Source: Anaerosporomusa subterranea
Lineage (GTDB): Bacteria; Bacillota; Negativicutes; Sporomusales; Acetonemataceae
Direction: 5' to 3'
DNA length: 64,000 nucleotides
NCBI RefSeq assembly: GCF_001611555.1
Contig: NZ_LSGP01000013.1
Span: forward strand, 558,001-622,000
The translations under genes were made by a program, and so were the position numbers. Shown here piece after piece: positions 9,938 through 18,910 of the stretch. Below the pieces are notes generated by a model. That model was not told where the DNA came from. It saw only the letters and a program-made list of their open reading frames with translations, and made no database searches. Every line of letters starts with the position of its first letter. Positions within the stretch are counted from its first letter, which is position 1.

Positions 9938-10394
9938 GGCTGACCCCTCCCTCTCTGTTTACTACCGTATCCTGAACGATCGCCGCCTCGGCTGGCTTGG
10001 TTTGAGCAGCCGCGGCTCGGGCCATACAGTCATAATTGAGAAATTCTTTGTGATAAGATGCAATTTCGTAGTTTTTATCCCAGACAATCGCCTTCGTAGG
10101 ACAGGCTTCAATACAAAGATTGCAGAACAAGCAGTAACCGGACACGTAGTGATACGACGATAGCCGCTTCTTATTATCTTCCGTTTTTTCCGTCGTCAGC
10201 GCGATGGCCTCATTCGGGCACGATAGTGCGCACAGCCCGCACGCAATGCATTTTTGCACGTTGAGATCAATTACGCCACCGCGGAAGCGGGCTGTCATCG
10301 GAATCTTGACATCCGGGTATTCAACAGTATCTTTTTTGCCGAAGACTGTTTTCAAGGTAACCCACATACCGGTTAATAGACCTTTTCCGAACAT
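9927..10394 (-). CDS. nuoI: NADH-quinone oxidoreductase subunit I (2x[4Fe-4S])
   Basis: The ferredoxin-like subunit carrying clusters N6a and N6b. Two CxxCxxCxxxCP motifs are intact: CIACGLCALSCP and CLFCNLCIEACP. In an operon without nuoEFG this subunit, with NuoB, is the likely entry point for electrons from an outside donor such as ferredoxin. The ATG lies 6 nt behind AGGAGG, 10 nt after nuoH. Confidence 0.97.
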   Translation of the reverse strand: MFGKGLLTGMWVTLKTVFGKKDTVEYPDVKIPMTARFRGGVIDLNVQKCIACGLCALSCPNEAIALTTEKTEDNKKRLSSYHYVSGYCLFCNLCIEACPTKAIVWDKNYEIASYHKEFLNYDCMARAAAAQTKPAEAAIVQDTVVNREGGVSLGG

Positions 10395-10404
10395 AACGCT
10401 CCTC

Positions 10405-11442
10405 CTAACTCATCAGCCCGAACAGGTAGATGCCCAGCCCAGTTGCCAGCATATTGACAAGCGCCAGCGGCAGCAGGACTTTCCAGCCGAAGTGCATCAG
10501 CTGGTCTACTCTGAGTCGGGGAAACGTCCAGCGAAACCACATAATAACATAAACCATCGCCAGACTCTTGATGGCGAACCATATCCAGCCCGGCAGCCAA
10601 GGACCGTTCCAGCCGCCCAAGAACAATGTTGTTGCAATCATCGAGACAGCTAACAGGTTGGCATATTCAGCCATGAAAAACAGTGAATAGCGCATGCCGC
10701 TATACTCTGTGAACGGACCGGCTACAATCTCTGATTCGGCTTCCACCAAATCAAACGGAGTCCGATTGACTTCAGCAGTCGCGGCGATAACGTAAATGAT
10801 GAACGCAACCGGCTGCAAAACAATATTCCATACACTAGCCTGCGAGGTGACAATATCGCTCAGTTTGAGCGACCCTGTCAGCATGACCACGCCTAAGATG
10901 GAAAAAACCATCGGAATTTCATAGCTGATCATCTGGGCGACTGTACGCATCCCGCCAAGCAACGAGTATTTGTTGTTAGAGCCCCAGCCGGCCATGAGAA
11001 ACGGCAGTGTTGCCTGAGACGACACAGCCACGAAATAGAAGACACCAATATGCAAATCGGCGTATGATACCCCTTTATCAAACGGGATAACCGCATAGGC
11101 CGCCATTGTCGGAATGAACAGCAGGATTGGCGCCAGAGCCCAAACCTTTTTATCGACAGCCGTTGGTTGAATATCTTCTTTGCCCAGCAATTTTAAGGCA
11201 TCAGCAACCGGCTGCAGGAGACCAAACGGACCAACCCGGTTGGGCCCCAGACGGACTTGCATATAACCCGCAACCCGGCGTTCCAGCCAGACAAAAATCA
11301 TTGCCGCCCCGCTGATGATGCCGATGATGCAGTTAATACCGACAAACATCATAACCGCGTCCACCCAGAACGGCCCTGGCAGGAATTGGCCCAGCAGCTG
11401 GCGCAGGAAATTCGCGGCGTAGACTAAAATACTTTGTTCCAT
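10405..11442 (-). CDS. nuoH: NADH-quinone oxidoreductase subunit H
   Basis: Membrane subunit forming the quinone chamber with NuoB and NuoD (345 aa, eight or nine spans). The family signature [34 protein letters not shown] is intact. So are the loop [24 protein letters not shown] and the C-terminal [24 protein letters not shown] precedes the ATG. Confidence 0.97.
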   Translation of the reverse strand: MEQSILVYAANFLRQLLGQFLPGPFWVDAVMMFVGINCIIGIISGAAMIFVWLERRVAGYMQVRLGPNRVGPFGLLQPVADALKLLGKEDIQPTAVDKKVWALAPILLFIPTMAAYAVIPFDKGVSYADLHIGVFYFVAVSSQATLPFLMAGWGSNNKYSLLGGMRTVAQMISYEIPMVFSILGVVMLTGSLKLSDIVTSQASVWNIVLQPVAFIIYVIAATAEVNRTPFDLVEAESEIVAGPFTEYSGMRYSLFFMAEYANLLAVSMIATTLFLGGWNGPWLPGWIWFAIKSLAMVYVIMWFRWTFPRLRVDQLMHFGWKVLLPLALVNMLATGLGIYLFGLMS

Positions 11443-11468
11443 GCTTCCTACTCCCTTCGTACCGCCTG

Positions 11469-12566
11469 TCAGCAGTCCACTTCGCCCAAGATCGGATCGA
11501 GCGTCGCTAACGAAACCACCACATCTGACAACTTATCACCGCGGCACATGTCATCCAGCGCCGACAAGTTAATAAACGAGGGACGGCGCACATGCATACG
11601 GTACGGCTTTAGTCCTCCGTCGCTGACAATGTAGAAGCCCAGCTCGCCGCGCGGGCTTTCGATGCAATGATAGGCCTCGCCTTTCGGTGGTTTGATCACT
11701 TTGGGAATCTTCGCCATAATCGGGCCTTCCGGCAGTGAAGCCATCGCCTGTTTGATAATCTCGATGCTCTGGCGCATCTCGTCCAAACGAATAGTATAGC
11801 GATCCCAGTTGTCGCCATTCTGGCGCAGCGGCACAGAAAACTTGAACCGGTCGTACCCAGAATATGGCTGATCCCGGCGCAAATCGACATCTACGCCGCT
11901 GGCGCGCAGAATGGGGCCCGTCACGCCGAGGGCAAGCGCCCGCTCACCGGAAATTTTTCCCGTACTCACCAGCCGGTGGTAGTATATCTCATTGCCAGTC
12001 ATCAGGGTATCGTATTTGCCGAGTAATTCGGGGAAATCCTCAACAAACTTTTCCAAGGCGGTCATAAATTCAGGCGTCACATCCGCCATAACGCCGCCGA
12101 TGCGAACATAATTGTAAGTCATGCGGGAACCGCAAATTAAATCAAATAAGTCCAGGACTCGTTCACGACCGCGAAAAGCAAAAATCATGCCTGTCACTGC
12201 GCCTGTATCGATCGCCATCGAGCCGATGCAGACGAAATGGCTGGCAATGCGATTCAGTTCCGCCATAATCACCCGCAAATACTGTGCCCGTTCAGGGATC
12301 TCAGCGCCGAGAAGCTTCTCTACCGTCAGGCAATACGCTAAATTGTTGCTCATCCCGCTAACGTAGTCCAGTCGATCGGTATACGGTGTCACTTGGGGAT
12401 ACGTACGGCTTTCGGCCAGCTTTTCAATGCCGCGATGCAGGTAGCCGACATCCGGTCTAGCATGCACCACAGTCTCCCCATCCAGTTCGAGGATGACCCG
12501 CAAAACACCATGCGTGCTAGGGTGCTGCGGACCCATATTGAGTGTATAGACTTCCGTTCTTAGCAT
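11469..12566 (-). CDS. nuoD: NADH-quinone oxidoreductase subunit D
   Basis: The 49-kDa-type, hydrogenase-derived subunit that forms the quinone-reduction site with NuoB (365 aa). It has [14 protein letters not shown] with the quinone-site histidine, [22 protein letters not shown] and the C-terminal DPILGEVDC. The family normally ends DPVLGEVDR, so the terminal cysteine is a small oddity. Its start overlaps the nuoC stop. nuoC and nuoD are separate genes, not fused. Confidence 0.97.
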   Translation of the reverse strand: MLRTEVYTLNMGPQHPSTHGVLRVILELDGETVVHARPDVGYLHRGIEKLAESRTYPQVTPYTDRLDYVSGMSNNLAYCLTVEKLLGAEIPERAQYLRVIMAELNRIASHFVCIGSMAIDTGAVTGMIFAFRGRERVLDLFDLICGSRMTYNYVRIGGVMADVTPEFMTALEKFVEDFPELLGKYDTLMTGNEIYYHRLVSTGKISGERALALGVTGPILRASGVDVDLRRDQPYSGYDRFKFSVPLRQNGDNWDRYTIRLDEMRQSIEIIKQAMASLPEGPIMAKIPKVIKPPKGEAYHCIESPRGELGFYIVSDGGLKPYRMHVRRPSFINLSALDDMCRGDKLSDVVVSLATLDPILGEVDC

Positions 12567-13042
12567 GGCGTCACACCCCTCTCCCGTAGCGATGGGAATT
12601 TAAACTCTTTGCGCAGCGGATGACCGACAAAGTCCTCCGGCAGCAAGATGCGCCGCAGGTCGGGATGACCTGTGAAGGTTACTCCCATTAAATCATACAC
12701 TTCCCGCTCCTGAAAATCCGCCGTCGGCCACAGCGAAACGACTGATGCCGCCTTCGGCAGCTTGTCCCCCTGTTTTTGTGTCCGCACCTTCATAACCAGC
12801 TCATGCTTCAACGTACGGGAATACAGGTGATACACCAGCTCAATGTACTCAGGGTAATCCACCGCCGTCACGCTGGCCAAATGATCAAACTGCAGCGAGG
12901 GTGAATTTTTCAGCTTTTCTCCTGCCAGCAGCACCGCCTCTGGCGTCACATATAGTTCAGGACAATCGCCGACTAACTCCAGACCAACTATTTCAGCGAC
13001 AAGCGCCTGAAGCGCGTCTATCGCGACATACTTACCAGCCAT
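12560..13042 (-). CDS. nuoC: NADH-quinone oxidoreductase subunit C
   Basis: The 30-kDa-type peripheral subunit (160 aa) that supports NuoD. The family motif [43 protein letters not shown] is complete. The N-terminal half is more variable, as is usual. The ATG lies within the nuoB stop region and the end overlaps nuoD. Confidence 0.96.
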   Translation of the reverse strand: MAGKYVAIDALQALVAEIVGLELVGDCPELYVTPEAVLLAGEKLKNSPSLQFDHLASVTAVDYPEYIELVYHLYSRTLKHELVMKVRTQKQGDKLPKAASVVSLWPTADFQEREVYDLMGVTFTGHPDLRRILLPEDFVGHPLRKEFKFPSLRERGVTPC

Positions 13043-13550
13043 GGCCGCTCAACCTCTCAATCCGCTGCTTTTCTACGACATCAGGATGCTGTATCTTGCG
13101 TTTCAGTTCAATCATCGCATGAATCAGCGCTTCCGGTCGCGGCGGACAGCCAGGTATAAAGACATCAACCGGGACCACCTTGTCAATCCCTGGAACTACC
13201 GAATACGAATCCACAAACGGGCCGCCGGAAATCGCGCAGCTGCCCATCGCCACCACAAATTTCGGGTCAGGCATCTGCTCATACAGTTTGACAAAAACTG
13301 GCGCCATTTTCCAGGTCAGCGTACCGGTCGTCAGCATCACATCCGCCTGCCGCGGCGATGGTCTAAACACTTCATAGCCAAAGCGGGACAAGTCAAAGCG
13401 GCTGGCCGAGGCGTGCATCATTTCGATCGAACAGCAAGCCAGACCTGACGTCAGCGGCCACATGGAATTTCCCCGCGCCCAATTCAACACTGCTTCAATC
13501 GAGGTCACAATGACATTATGTTTCAGCCATTCCTCTGTTGTTACTTCCAT
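13032..13550 (-). CDS. nuoB: NADH-quinone oxidoreductase subunit B
   Basis: The PSST-type subunit carrying [4Fe-4S] cluster N2, the last electron carrier before quinone. All four ligands are visible: the tandem CC in [11 protein letters not shown], the C of [11 protein letters not shown] and the C of [12 protein letters not shown]. It overlaps nuoA by 10 nt, and AAGGAG precedes the ATG. Confidence 0.97.
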   Translation of the reverse strand: MEVTTEEWLKHNVIVTSIEAVLNWARGNSMWPLTSGLACCSIEMMHASASRFDLSRFGYEVFRPSPRQADVMLTTGTLTWKMAPVFVKLYEQMPDPKFVVAMGSCAISGGPFVDSYSVVPGIDKVVPVDVFIPGCPPRPEALIHAMIELKRKIQHPDVVEKQRIERLSGHGW

Positions 13551-13895
13551 TCCAGAGCTCCTTTCTTCCAGGCATACGCCAAACCAATCAGTAAAATTCC
13601 CATGAATACAAGCATCTCAACAACGGCAAACAAGCCCAGAGACCGAAACTGGACGGCCCAGGGATAGAGGAAAACAGTTTCCACATCAAACACGACAAAC
13701 ACAAGGGCATAGAGAAAATAACTGGCCTTAAACTGCACCCAGGCCCGTCCAATCGGTTCAATGCCGCACTCGTATGTGGATAGTTTCGCTGATGTTGGCC
13801 GTCTCGGCTGTAAAAATCGCGAGATGATCAGCGGGACGATCGGGAAAATAATAGCAACACAGATCAGAAATCCAATAGCGCCAAAATCCTGCATC
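13541..13895 (-). CDS. nuoA: NADH-quinone oxidoreductase subunit A
   Basis: Three-span membrane subunit (about 118 aa) and first gene of the operon. Diagnostic: [43 protein letters not shown]. The start is chosen at the ATG (MQDFGAIGF) at 13895, 10 nt behind GGAGG. A TTG one codon upstream is equally placed. The longer ORF start at 13930 would run through the ribosome binding site. Confidence 0.95.
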
Positions 13896-13971
13896 AATAA
13901 GTCCACCTCCCTCTTACTAAATAGATACAAACAAAGCTGTGAAAGTTATAACATCCGTGCAAGATGGAAAA

Positions 13972-14017
13972 AAGTCTCTATTGCCGGATTCAGCCAGCAA
14001 CTAGAGACTTCTCTTGC
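13972..14017 (-). promoter_or_regulatory. candidate attenuator (terminator/antiterminator) in the nuo leader
   Basis: On the minus strand, 77 nt before nuoA, a hairpin forms with AAGTCTCTA pairing TAGAGACTT and an inner TTGC/GCAA pair. TTTTTT follows, a full intrinsic terminator. The only gene upstream in this direction is mscL on the other strand, so it terminates nothing except the nuo leader itself. The segment GCAAGAG (14011-14017) just ahead can instead pair with CTC...TTGC of the terminator's first arm, giving a mutually exclusive hairpin. This suggests regulated readthrough. I do not recognise a known riboswitch in the roughly 200-nt leader. Confidence 0.5.
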
Positions 14018-14300
14018 AAAATTCATGCCATATTAAAAGCCATACCGATTCGAAAAAAAACGGCAATAAATGGCGCAAATCCTGCACATCCAGGCAGCTC
14101 CAATGGTTTAACCCCATCAAGGCGGCTAAACGGATGCGAATTAGTTGCAATACCATGTTTCGGTCTGAAACATCACAGTTCCTGCCACACTAGTCATTTT
14201 TTTCTACATTTTCCGTCAAATCAGACAAAATCGCAACTCTGGCACTTTAGCTATGTATTCCTGAATTAGGTATGATCCCTTCAAAATCCTGCATGTATGC

Positions 14301-14329
14301 TTCTCAAAATCCGGTATTTCGGGTATAAT
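14301..14329 (+). promoter_or_regulatory. putative sigma-A promoter of mscL
   Basis: A perfect -10 TATAAT at 14324-14329 is preceded by TTCTCA (4/6 match to the -35) at 14301-14306 with 17-bp spacing, about 35 nt ahead of the mscL start. Confidence 0.5.
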
Positions 14330-14364
14330 ATCACTGAAGGCTGATGAAATAAAGGGGAAATAAT

Positions 14365-14808
14365 ATGCTTAAAGAATTTAAAGCATTTGTCTTAAGAGGC
14401 AATGTCGTCGACCTAGCGATCGGTGTTATTATTGGAGCATCTTTTGGTAAGATTGTAACCTCATTTGTTAATGACATCTTAATGCCGCCGATTGGTCTTA
14501 TCTTAGGCAAAGTGAGTTTTGCCGATTTATTTATCAATTTATCGGACAAGCCTTATGCTACACTGGCACAAGCCAAAGCAGCCGGCGCACCGACAATTAA
14601 TTACGGCCTATTCATAAATAATGTCATCGACTTTTTGATTGTAGCTGCCGTTATCTTCTTTGTGATTCAACAATTATTCACTCGTCTTCAGAAAAAGCCC
14701 GCCCCGGCGCCGTCTGAGCCAACCACCAAAGAATGTAATCATTGCTTTTCCACTATTTCACTCAAGGCAACTCGTTGCCCGCATTGCACCTCTGTGCTAA
14801 ACGACTAG
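14365..14808 (+). CDS. mscL: large-conductance mechanosensitive channel MscL with C-terminal zinc ribbon
   Basis: Osmotic safety valve of the cytoplasmic membrane. The N-terminal signature [31 protein letters not shown] (pore helix TM1) and the TM2 [18 protein letters not shown] are typical. After residue ~115 the usual short cytoplasmic helix is replaced by a Pro-rich linker and a zinc ribbon, [18 protein letters not shown]. The metal site is an add-on to the core family and could mediate assembly or sensing (inference). GGGG lies 7 nt before the ATG. It is monocistronic, with its own terminator. Confidence 0.96.
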   Translation: MLKEFKAFVLRGNVVDLAIGVIIGASFGKIVTSFVNDILMPPIGLILGKVSFADLFINLSDKPYATLAQAKAAGAPTINYGLFINNVIDFLIVAAVIFFVIQQLFTRLQKKPAPAPSEPTTKECNHCFSTISLKATRCPHCTSVLND

Positions 14809-14820
14809 AAACAAAGACGA

Positions 14821-14861
14821 AAGGGCTCTCTGCCTGCGGAAACCGCTGGCAGAGAGCCCTT
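14821..14861 (+). terminator. terminator of mscL
   Basis: A 14-bp perfect stem (AAGGGCTCTCTGCC / GGCAGAGAGCCCTT) is followed by TTTATTTTA. It could also serve the converging deacetylase gene. Confidence 0.9.
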
Positions 14862-14869
14862 TTATTTTA

Positions 14870-15718
14870 CTATTTGTTCCGCAAATGGTCTGCAATCGAT
14901 GTAAATTGAAAGCTTTGCATAATAGCCTCCAGTTTGGCTTTAGTGCTGTCAATATTACAGTAATGGATAAACGACTCGAGATGTGGTAGTCTCAGTCGCT
15001 GCTCGGTGGAGTCGATTTCTCTGGGATGCAGATAAACGATGCAACTTCTACCTTGACGGTTGGCGGCGAGAATAGCATGCTTGATTAAGAACTTCGGAAA
15101 AAACCGGAAATAAAACCCGCCAGAGAAGCCAATATTTTTGCCGAATAGTTTCACGACCGACGTCGGGACTTCATACAGGTTAAGCATTCTATTATTGACT
15201 CGCGGCTGATGAATCTCAGTGGGCGCTGTCGGAATACCATATAGAAACGTTTTGACTGGGAAAATACTGGCATCATAGGTCAGCCCCAGTTCCTCCAACG
15301 CTGCGAGGTAATGCAGGTTGCTTTCAATGATTGACCAGGATGGCGCCCGGTACCCCTGAACCTTGTTGCCTGTAATATCCTCGAGTATAGATACAGATTT
15401 CTTCACATCAGCCTTAAACTCATCATAGGTTTGTTGATAGGCCAGCTGATGACCATAGCCATGAGAAGCGACATCATGGCCTTGCTGAGCAATCGCCTTC
15501 ACGACATCAGGATAATCCTCACCGACGCAGCCAAGCACAAAGAAGGTGGCTCTTGAGCCGGTATCGCTGCATAACTGAAGCAGAGTATCCATCTGGGCTC
15601 TGAAATTTGAACCCTGTCCTCTGAACAGATCTGGATTGATATTGTCATAGTTGGCGTGAAACCATTCCTCTGTATCAAAGGAGAGCATATTGCTGCCTAT
15701 TTTGTCCGGTTTAGTCAA
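14870..15718 (-). CDS. polysaccharide deacetylase (DUF3473-type, carbohydrate esterase 4 fold)
   Basis: NodB-like deacetylase acting on N-acetylated sugar polymers or lipid-linked sugars. Its opening LSFDTEEWFHANYD has the catalytic-base Asp and metal region of the group found in exopolysaccharide loci (DUF3473 C-terminus). Further motifs are SRATFFVLG, HDVASHGYGHQ (metal histidines) and GYRAPSWSI. No signal peptide is seen, so it probably acts in the cytosol. The start is a TTG at 15718, 8 nt after GGGAG and overlapping the stop of the methyltransferase. It is the last gene of a seven-gene operon. Confidence 0.85.
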   Translation of the reverse strand: MTKPDKIGSNMLSFDTEEWFHANYDNINPDLFRGQGSNFRAQMDTLLQLCSDTGSRATFFVLGCVGEDYPDVVKAIAQQGHDVASHGYGHQLAYQQTYDEFKADVKKSVSILEDITGNKVQGYRAPSWSIIESNLHYLAALEELGLTYDASIFPVKTFLYGIPTAPTEIHQPRVNNRMLNLYEVPTSVVKLFGKNIGFSGGFYFRFFPKFLIKHAILAANRQGRSCIVYLHPREIDSTEQRLRLPHLESFIHYCNIDSTKAKLEAIMQSFQFTSIADHLRNK

Positions 15719-16376
15719 TTTTCTTTCTCCCTTTGATCGCAAATGACGTGCAAAACAAATCAGACATCATGCCTTCACCACAACTCATGCTCACAAATTG
15801 AAACGGATGGTACAGCTTCAAGAACTCGATCTGCTCAAAGCCTTGTTGACTTAATGCCTGTTTGAGCTCGTCCATGCCATACATCTTGTCAAACTTCTTG
15901 CTCTGTTCAAACAGCCGGAGAAGCTTTCTCTGGATCGAGTCTTTGTGTAAAGTTTGCACTAGTAACGTTCCCCCTGGCTTTGTGACCCTGGCCAGTTCTT
16001 TGATAACAGGCAAATAGCATTCGATTAATTGAATAACGCCGATACACAACACGACATCAAACTTACCAGCGTCAAATTGCAATGCCGTCAAATCTCCTGT
16101 CATTGTACGGAGACCGCGGCCTGCGGCGAATTCTAGACTCTTTTCCGAAAAATCCACCCCATACACCGTGTTTTCGTGAGTCAACGGTTCACTGAACGCA
16201 CCCACGCCACAGCCTGCATCAAGGATTTCCTTACCTCGCATTTTTCCCAGCCAGCGCAATGTGTTATCACGCTGCATAAAAAAGCTGGCATCATCAAAAT
16301 AATCGGATGATTTCACAGACGCGCCGTGTCGTTCGGCTTTTTGATCAAAGTATTGTTTCCAATTCGTAGTACTCAT
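15711..16376 (-). CDS. class I SAM-dependent methyltransferase
   Basis: A 221-residue Rossmann-fold methyltransferase. Motif I is LDAGCGVGAFSEPL, followed by VYGVDFSEKSLEFAAGRG, GDLTALQFDAGKFDVVLCIGVIQLI and LARVTKPGGTLLVQT. This resembles UbiE/Methyltransf_11 proteins, which methylate small molecules or sugars. The ATG at 16376 has GGAGG 9 nt upstream; the longer ORF N-terminus reads like out-of-frame sequence. It lies within the surface-glycan operon, so a sugar or lipid-carrier intermediate is the likely substrate (inference). Confidence 0.82.
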   Translation of the reverse strand: MSTTNWKQYFDQKAERHGASVKSSDYFDDASFFMQRDNTLRWLGKMRGKEILDAGCGVGAFSEPLTHENTVYGVDFSEKSLEFAAGRGLRTMTGDLTALQFDAGKFDVVLCIGVIQLIECYLPVIKELARVTKPGGTLLVQTLHKDSIQRKLLRLFEQSKKFDKMYGMDELKQALSQQGFEQIEFLKLYHPFQFVSMSCGEGMMSDLFCTSFAIKGRKKID

Positions 16377-16411
16377 TATTAGCAGCCTCCACTGATGAAA
16401 CCAAATAACGC

Positions 16412-17461
16412 CTAGGGTAAAACATACGGGATCAAATGCTTGCCGACCGTATCGGTAATGAAGGCAGGAGCCGCCTTCCACAATCCGACAAACACACTGA
16501 GCTTTTTACGGTCAGGCGGACCGGCACTTGCCTGGCCGCCTGAATACACCAGATAGTTAAGTTGTTCAGCGGCAGCGCCCCACTGCTCTTTATAAGTGTA
16601 GGTGCCAGACCCGAGCTGTGACCGGCCCAGATCCAGATAGTTCAGTTTCTGGCCGATGCCAAACCGTACAGCTTCCCAATACATAAAGTTATTCAAGTAT
16701 TTGTTATTATACTCGACAAGATTAGCGCCATAGGGATAATACAGAGTCTGATCGCCGGGACTGGTCAACAGCAGCATGCCGCCAACAACCTGTTTTGTTT
16801 CGCGGTCAAGCACTGACAGCAAGTATGCTTGGTCAGGCAGATAGTCGAAAAACCGCTTAAAAAAACCGATATCCGGTGCCGGTGATCCCAGTTGTTTCAT
16901 CCGCTTGCCGTATACCTGATAAAACGCGTCGAGATGACCGGGATCAAATGAAACAGTAAACCAGTTGTTTCGGTAAACCTTGCGCACATGATTGCGGTTA
17001 CTGGGGGTCGACAGCGACAGCACCTTTTCCTCATCCTCTGACAGCGGCAAGACAAAGGTGTAATGTTCGAGGTTGGATGTCCAATCCGGTCTATCCCAAT
17101 CCTGTGTTTTCAAACGCAGTTCCAAATATTTAAAATGATACTGTTCACGCAAAGCAGGCAGGCTCTCCAGAGCGAACCGCCAGGCTGCTTCGCTCTCGGC
17201 GCAAATGTCAAGATGGTTAACAAACGGCAAGGCTACAGCCACAGATTTCAGCCCAAGATTGTGCCCGGCAACCAGCGGCAGCAGCGCGCAAATCCGGTCA
17301 CGCTGATCAAGAATCACCTGATAGGCGCAACGGTAGCCAAAGGATTCCAGCAATATCTGTCTAAACGCAGTTGTGTGAAAAATCGTGCCTTTCGAGAGTG
17401 CTAAATGGTCCCACTCATCCTGCATAGTCGGGCGATAGGCGACACACCTGAATAATTTCAT
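16412..17461 (-). CDS. FemAB-like GNAT acyl/aminoacyltransferase
   Basis: A 349-residue protein with two GNAT-like halves, related to the FemAB/XrtA-locus family that adds acyl or aminoacyl groups to surface precursors. Typical segments are the N-terminal WDHLALSKGTIFHTTAFRQI, AVALPFVNHLDI, the middle RNHVRKVYRNNWF and the C-terminal YPYGANLVEYNNKYLNNFMYWEAVRFG with YLDLGRSQLGSGTYTYKEQWG. The last motif is the part usually conserved. The ATG at 17461 follows AAAGGAT, 2 nt after the SMR gene ends. The cosubstrate is unknown. Confidence 0.8.
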   Translation of the reverse strand: MKLFRCVAYRPTMQDEWDHLALSKGTIFHTTAFRQILLESFGYRCAYQVILDQRDRICALLPLVAGHNLGLKSVAVALPFVNHLDICAESEAAWRFALESLPALREQYHFKYLELRLKTQDWDRPDWTSNLEHYTFVLPLSEDEEKVLSLSTPSNRNHVRKVYRNNWFTVSFDPGHLDAFYQVYGKRMKQLGSPAPDIGFFKRFFDYLPDQAYLLSVLDRETKQVVGGMLLLTSPGDQTLYYPYGANLVEYNNKYLNNFMYWEAVRFGIGQKLNYLDLGRSQLGSGTYTYKEQWGAAAEQLNYLVYSGGQASAGPPDRKKLSVFVGLWKAAPAFITDTVGKHLIPYVLP

Positions 17462-17463
17462 GG

Positions 17464-17817
17464 TTATCCTTTCAGCCAAAAAACGACGCCGATCATAATA
17501 AAAGCGCAGCCAACCCAACGCATCAGGCTGATCTGCTCTTGAAAGATAAAAATCGACACGATAATTAGCAGCACATACTGAACACTGGAGACAAACGTCA
17601 CATAGCTAAGATCAAACTGCGACAAACAGTACACCCACAGCACCGCCGCCAACGCATAACTGGCAAAGCCAGCGATAATAGTCGGCGTCGATACATACCC
17701 TAGTGCAATCGCCAGCAGTCCGCCATCAAAATCGACCGTGCGGCTGCCGATTTTCAGCAAGGTACTGGCAACTACCGTCATCGTTACACTGCCGAACAGT
17801 AATAGATAATTAATCAT
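17464..17817 (-). CDS. EmrE/ArnE-like small membrane protein (SMR superfamily)
   Basis: A 117-residue protein with four membrane spans (LLLFGSVTMTVVAST, ATIIAGF-type, YVLLIIVSIFIF, WVGCAFIMIGVVFWL). It resembles the ArnE/ArnF subunits that flip undecaprenyl-phosphate sugars, and SMR exporters in general. The ATG overlaps the DUF2304 stop. The neighbouring GT2 and DUF2304 genes favour a lipid-linked-sugar flippase over drug export. The SMR membrane glutamate of drug pumps is not evident in TM1. Confidence 0.75.
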   Translation of the reverse strand: MINYLLLFGSVTMTVVASTLLKIGSRTVDFDGGLLAIALGYVSTPTIIAGFASYALAAVLWVYCLSQFDLSYVTFVSSVQYVLLIIVSIFIFQEQISLMRWVGCAFIMIGVVFWLKG

Positions 17818-18197
17818 AATTCCGCCTTGTTTATTTTCTTTTCCAGTTCTTCCAGTCTCAGCTTGGTTAAGCCTAACTCCTGAGTCAGTGCTTTGTTCTT
17901 CCGGTTTAAGCTGGTGATACTGACACTCATGTTTAACAGCAGCAGATAGGCAAATGCGACAAGAATGGCAAAAAACGCCGACGGTGCATAGTCGACTCCA
18001 ATCAGAACAGAAAAACCGTGAAATAGGTCTGTGTTGAGCGACATCATCAGCGTAAACGCACCAATGAAGAACCACACCAGCGAATATTTTTCCTTGATTA
18101 GCCGCTGCCTGACCAGCAGAAACACGGAAATGATGATAATCAGGCTAAAGGCAATCCCCAGCAAATGAATCCTATCAATATTTACGCCTGTCATCAT
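17814..18197 (-). CDS. DUF2304 membrane protein
   Basis: A 127-residue protein with three membrane spans (LLGIAFSLIIIISVFLLV, LVWFFIGAFTLMMSL, AFFAILVAFAYLLLLNMSVSI) and a C-terminal coiled coil (LNRKNKALTQELGLTKLRLEELEKKI). This layout defines DUF2304, a family regularly found beside GT2 dolichol-phosphate-mannose-synthase-like glycosyltransferases. It overlaps both neighbours by 4 nt (ATGA), so it is tightly coupled. It probably anchors or assists the glycosyltransferase. No enzymatic motif is seen. Confidence 0.8.
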   Translation of the reverse strand: MMTGVNIDRIHLLGIAFSLIIIISVFLLVRQRLIKEKYSLVWFFIGAFTLMMSLNTDLFHGFSVLIGVDYAPSAFFAILVAFAYLLLLNMSVSITSLNRKNKALTQELGLTKLRLEELEKKINKAEL

Positions 18198-18910
18198 CCG
18201 GTTCGACCTCTAGTCCGGGTACAGGAGCAGAAGATCGACAAGAGAACCTTTGCCATGTAGTAAGGACTTTTCAACAGAGTTATCGAGGACTCACCATTCT
18301 GCCGCGGCTGCATGGTTACGCCAACCTCGCACAGGCGAAGGCCGTGCTTGTTGAGCAGAATAATCGCATCAGGCTCAGGATAGTCATTAGCATAGTAGCG
18401 GGATAATAAATCGATGCTTTTTCGATTGTATAGTCGAAAACCAGAGGTACTATCACTAATTTTAGTCTGGATCAGCAATCGGAACAAATAGTAAAAAATC
18501 TTGATACCGCAGCGCCTCGCCCACGTCGTACGAAACGACTTCACATCAAGGAAACGCGAGCCGATCACCATATCACATCCAGTGCGCGCCATTGTGTCAG
18601 CCAGCTTTCGCACCTCGCCAGCAATATGCTGTCCATCGCCATCAATCTGCACCATATACTCATACCCCGCATCGCGGGCATACTTAAATCCCGTTTGAAC
18701 AGCGCCGCCAATCCCCAAATTACACGGCAAGTCCACCACTTTTACGCCAGTCGCCAATTTGGCTGTTGCTGACGTGTTGTCTGCTGAGCAGTCATTGATA
18801 ACAAGAATATCGACCTCGGGCAGACTCGTCTGGATATCGCGGATTACTTTCAGGATGTTATTCTGCTCATTAAAAGCCGGTATGACAGCCAGTGTTTTTT
18901 CTATTTGCAT
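18194..18910 (-). CDS. family 2 glycosyltransferase (polyprenyl-phosphate sugar synthase-like)
   Basis: A 238-residue GT-A glycosyltransferase like DPM1/ArnC without the C-terminal membrane anchors. Seen: AVIPAFNEQNNI, ILVINDCSADNTSATA (nucleotide-sugar Asp), LGIGGAVQTGFKYA, VQIDGDGQH (DxD-type metal site) and IGSRF. It would charge polyprenyl phosphate with a sugar to be used by the GT-C-like protein encoded upstream. The start ATG at 18910 lies inside the end of that gene. The last 10 residues are arginine/threonine-rich. Confidence 0.88.
   Translation of the reverse strand: MQIEKTLAVIPAFNEQNNILKVIRDIQTSLPEVDILVINDCSADNTSATAKLATGVKVVDLPCNLGIGGAVQTGFKYARDAGYEYMVQIDGDGQHIAGEVRKLADTMARTGCDMVIGSRFLDVKSFRTTWARRCGIKIFYYLFRLLIQTKISDSTSGFRLYNRKSIDLLSRYYANDYPEPDAIILLNKHGLRLCEVGVTMQPRQNGESSITLLKSPYYMAKVLLSIFCSCTRTRGRTG

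Noticed and set aside
13964-14269. Plus-strand frame over the nuo leader
   Set aside because: No ribosome binding site. It covers the terminator hairpin and the nuo leader in antisense.
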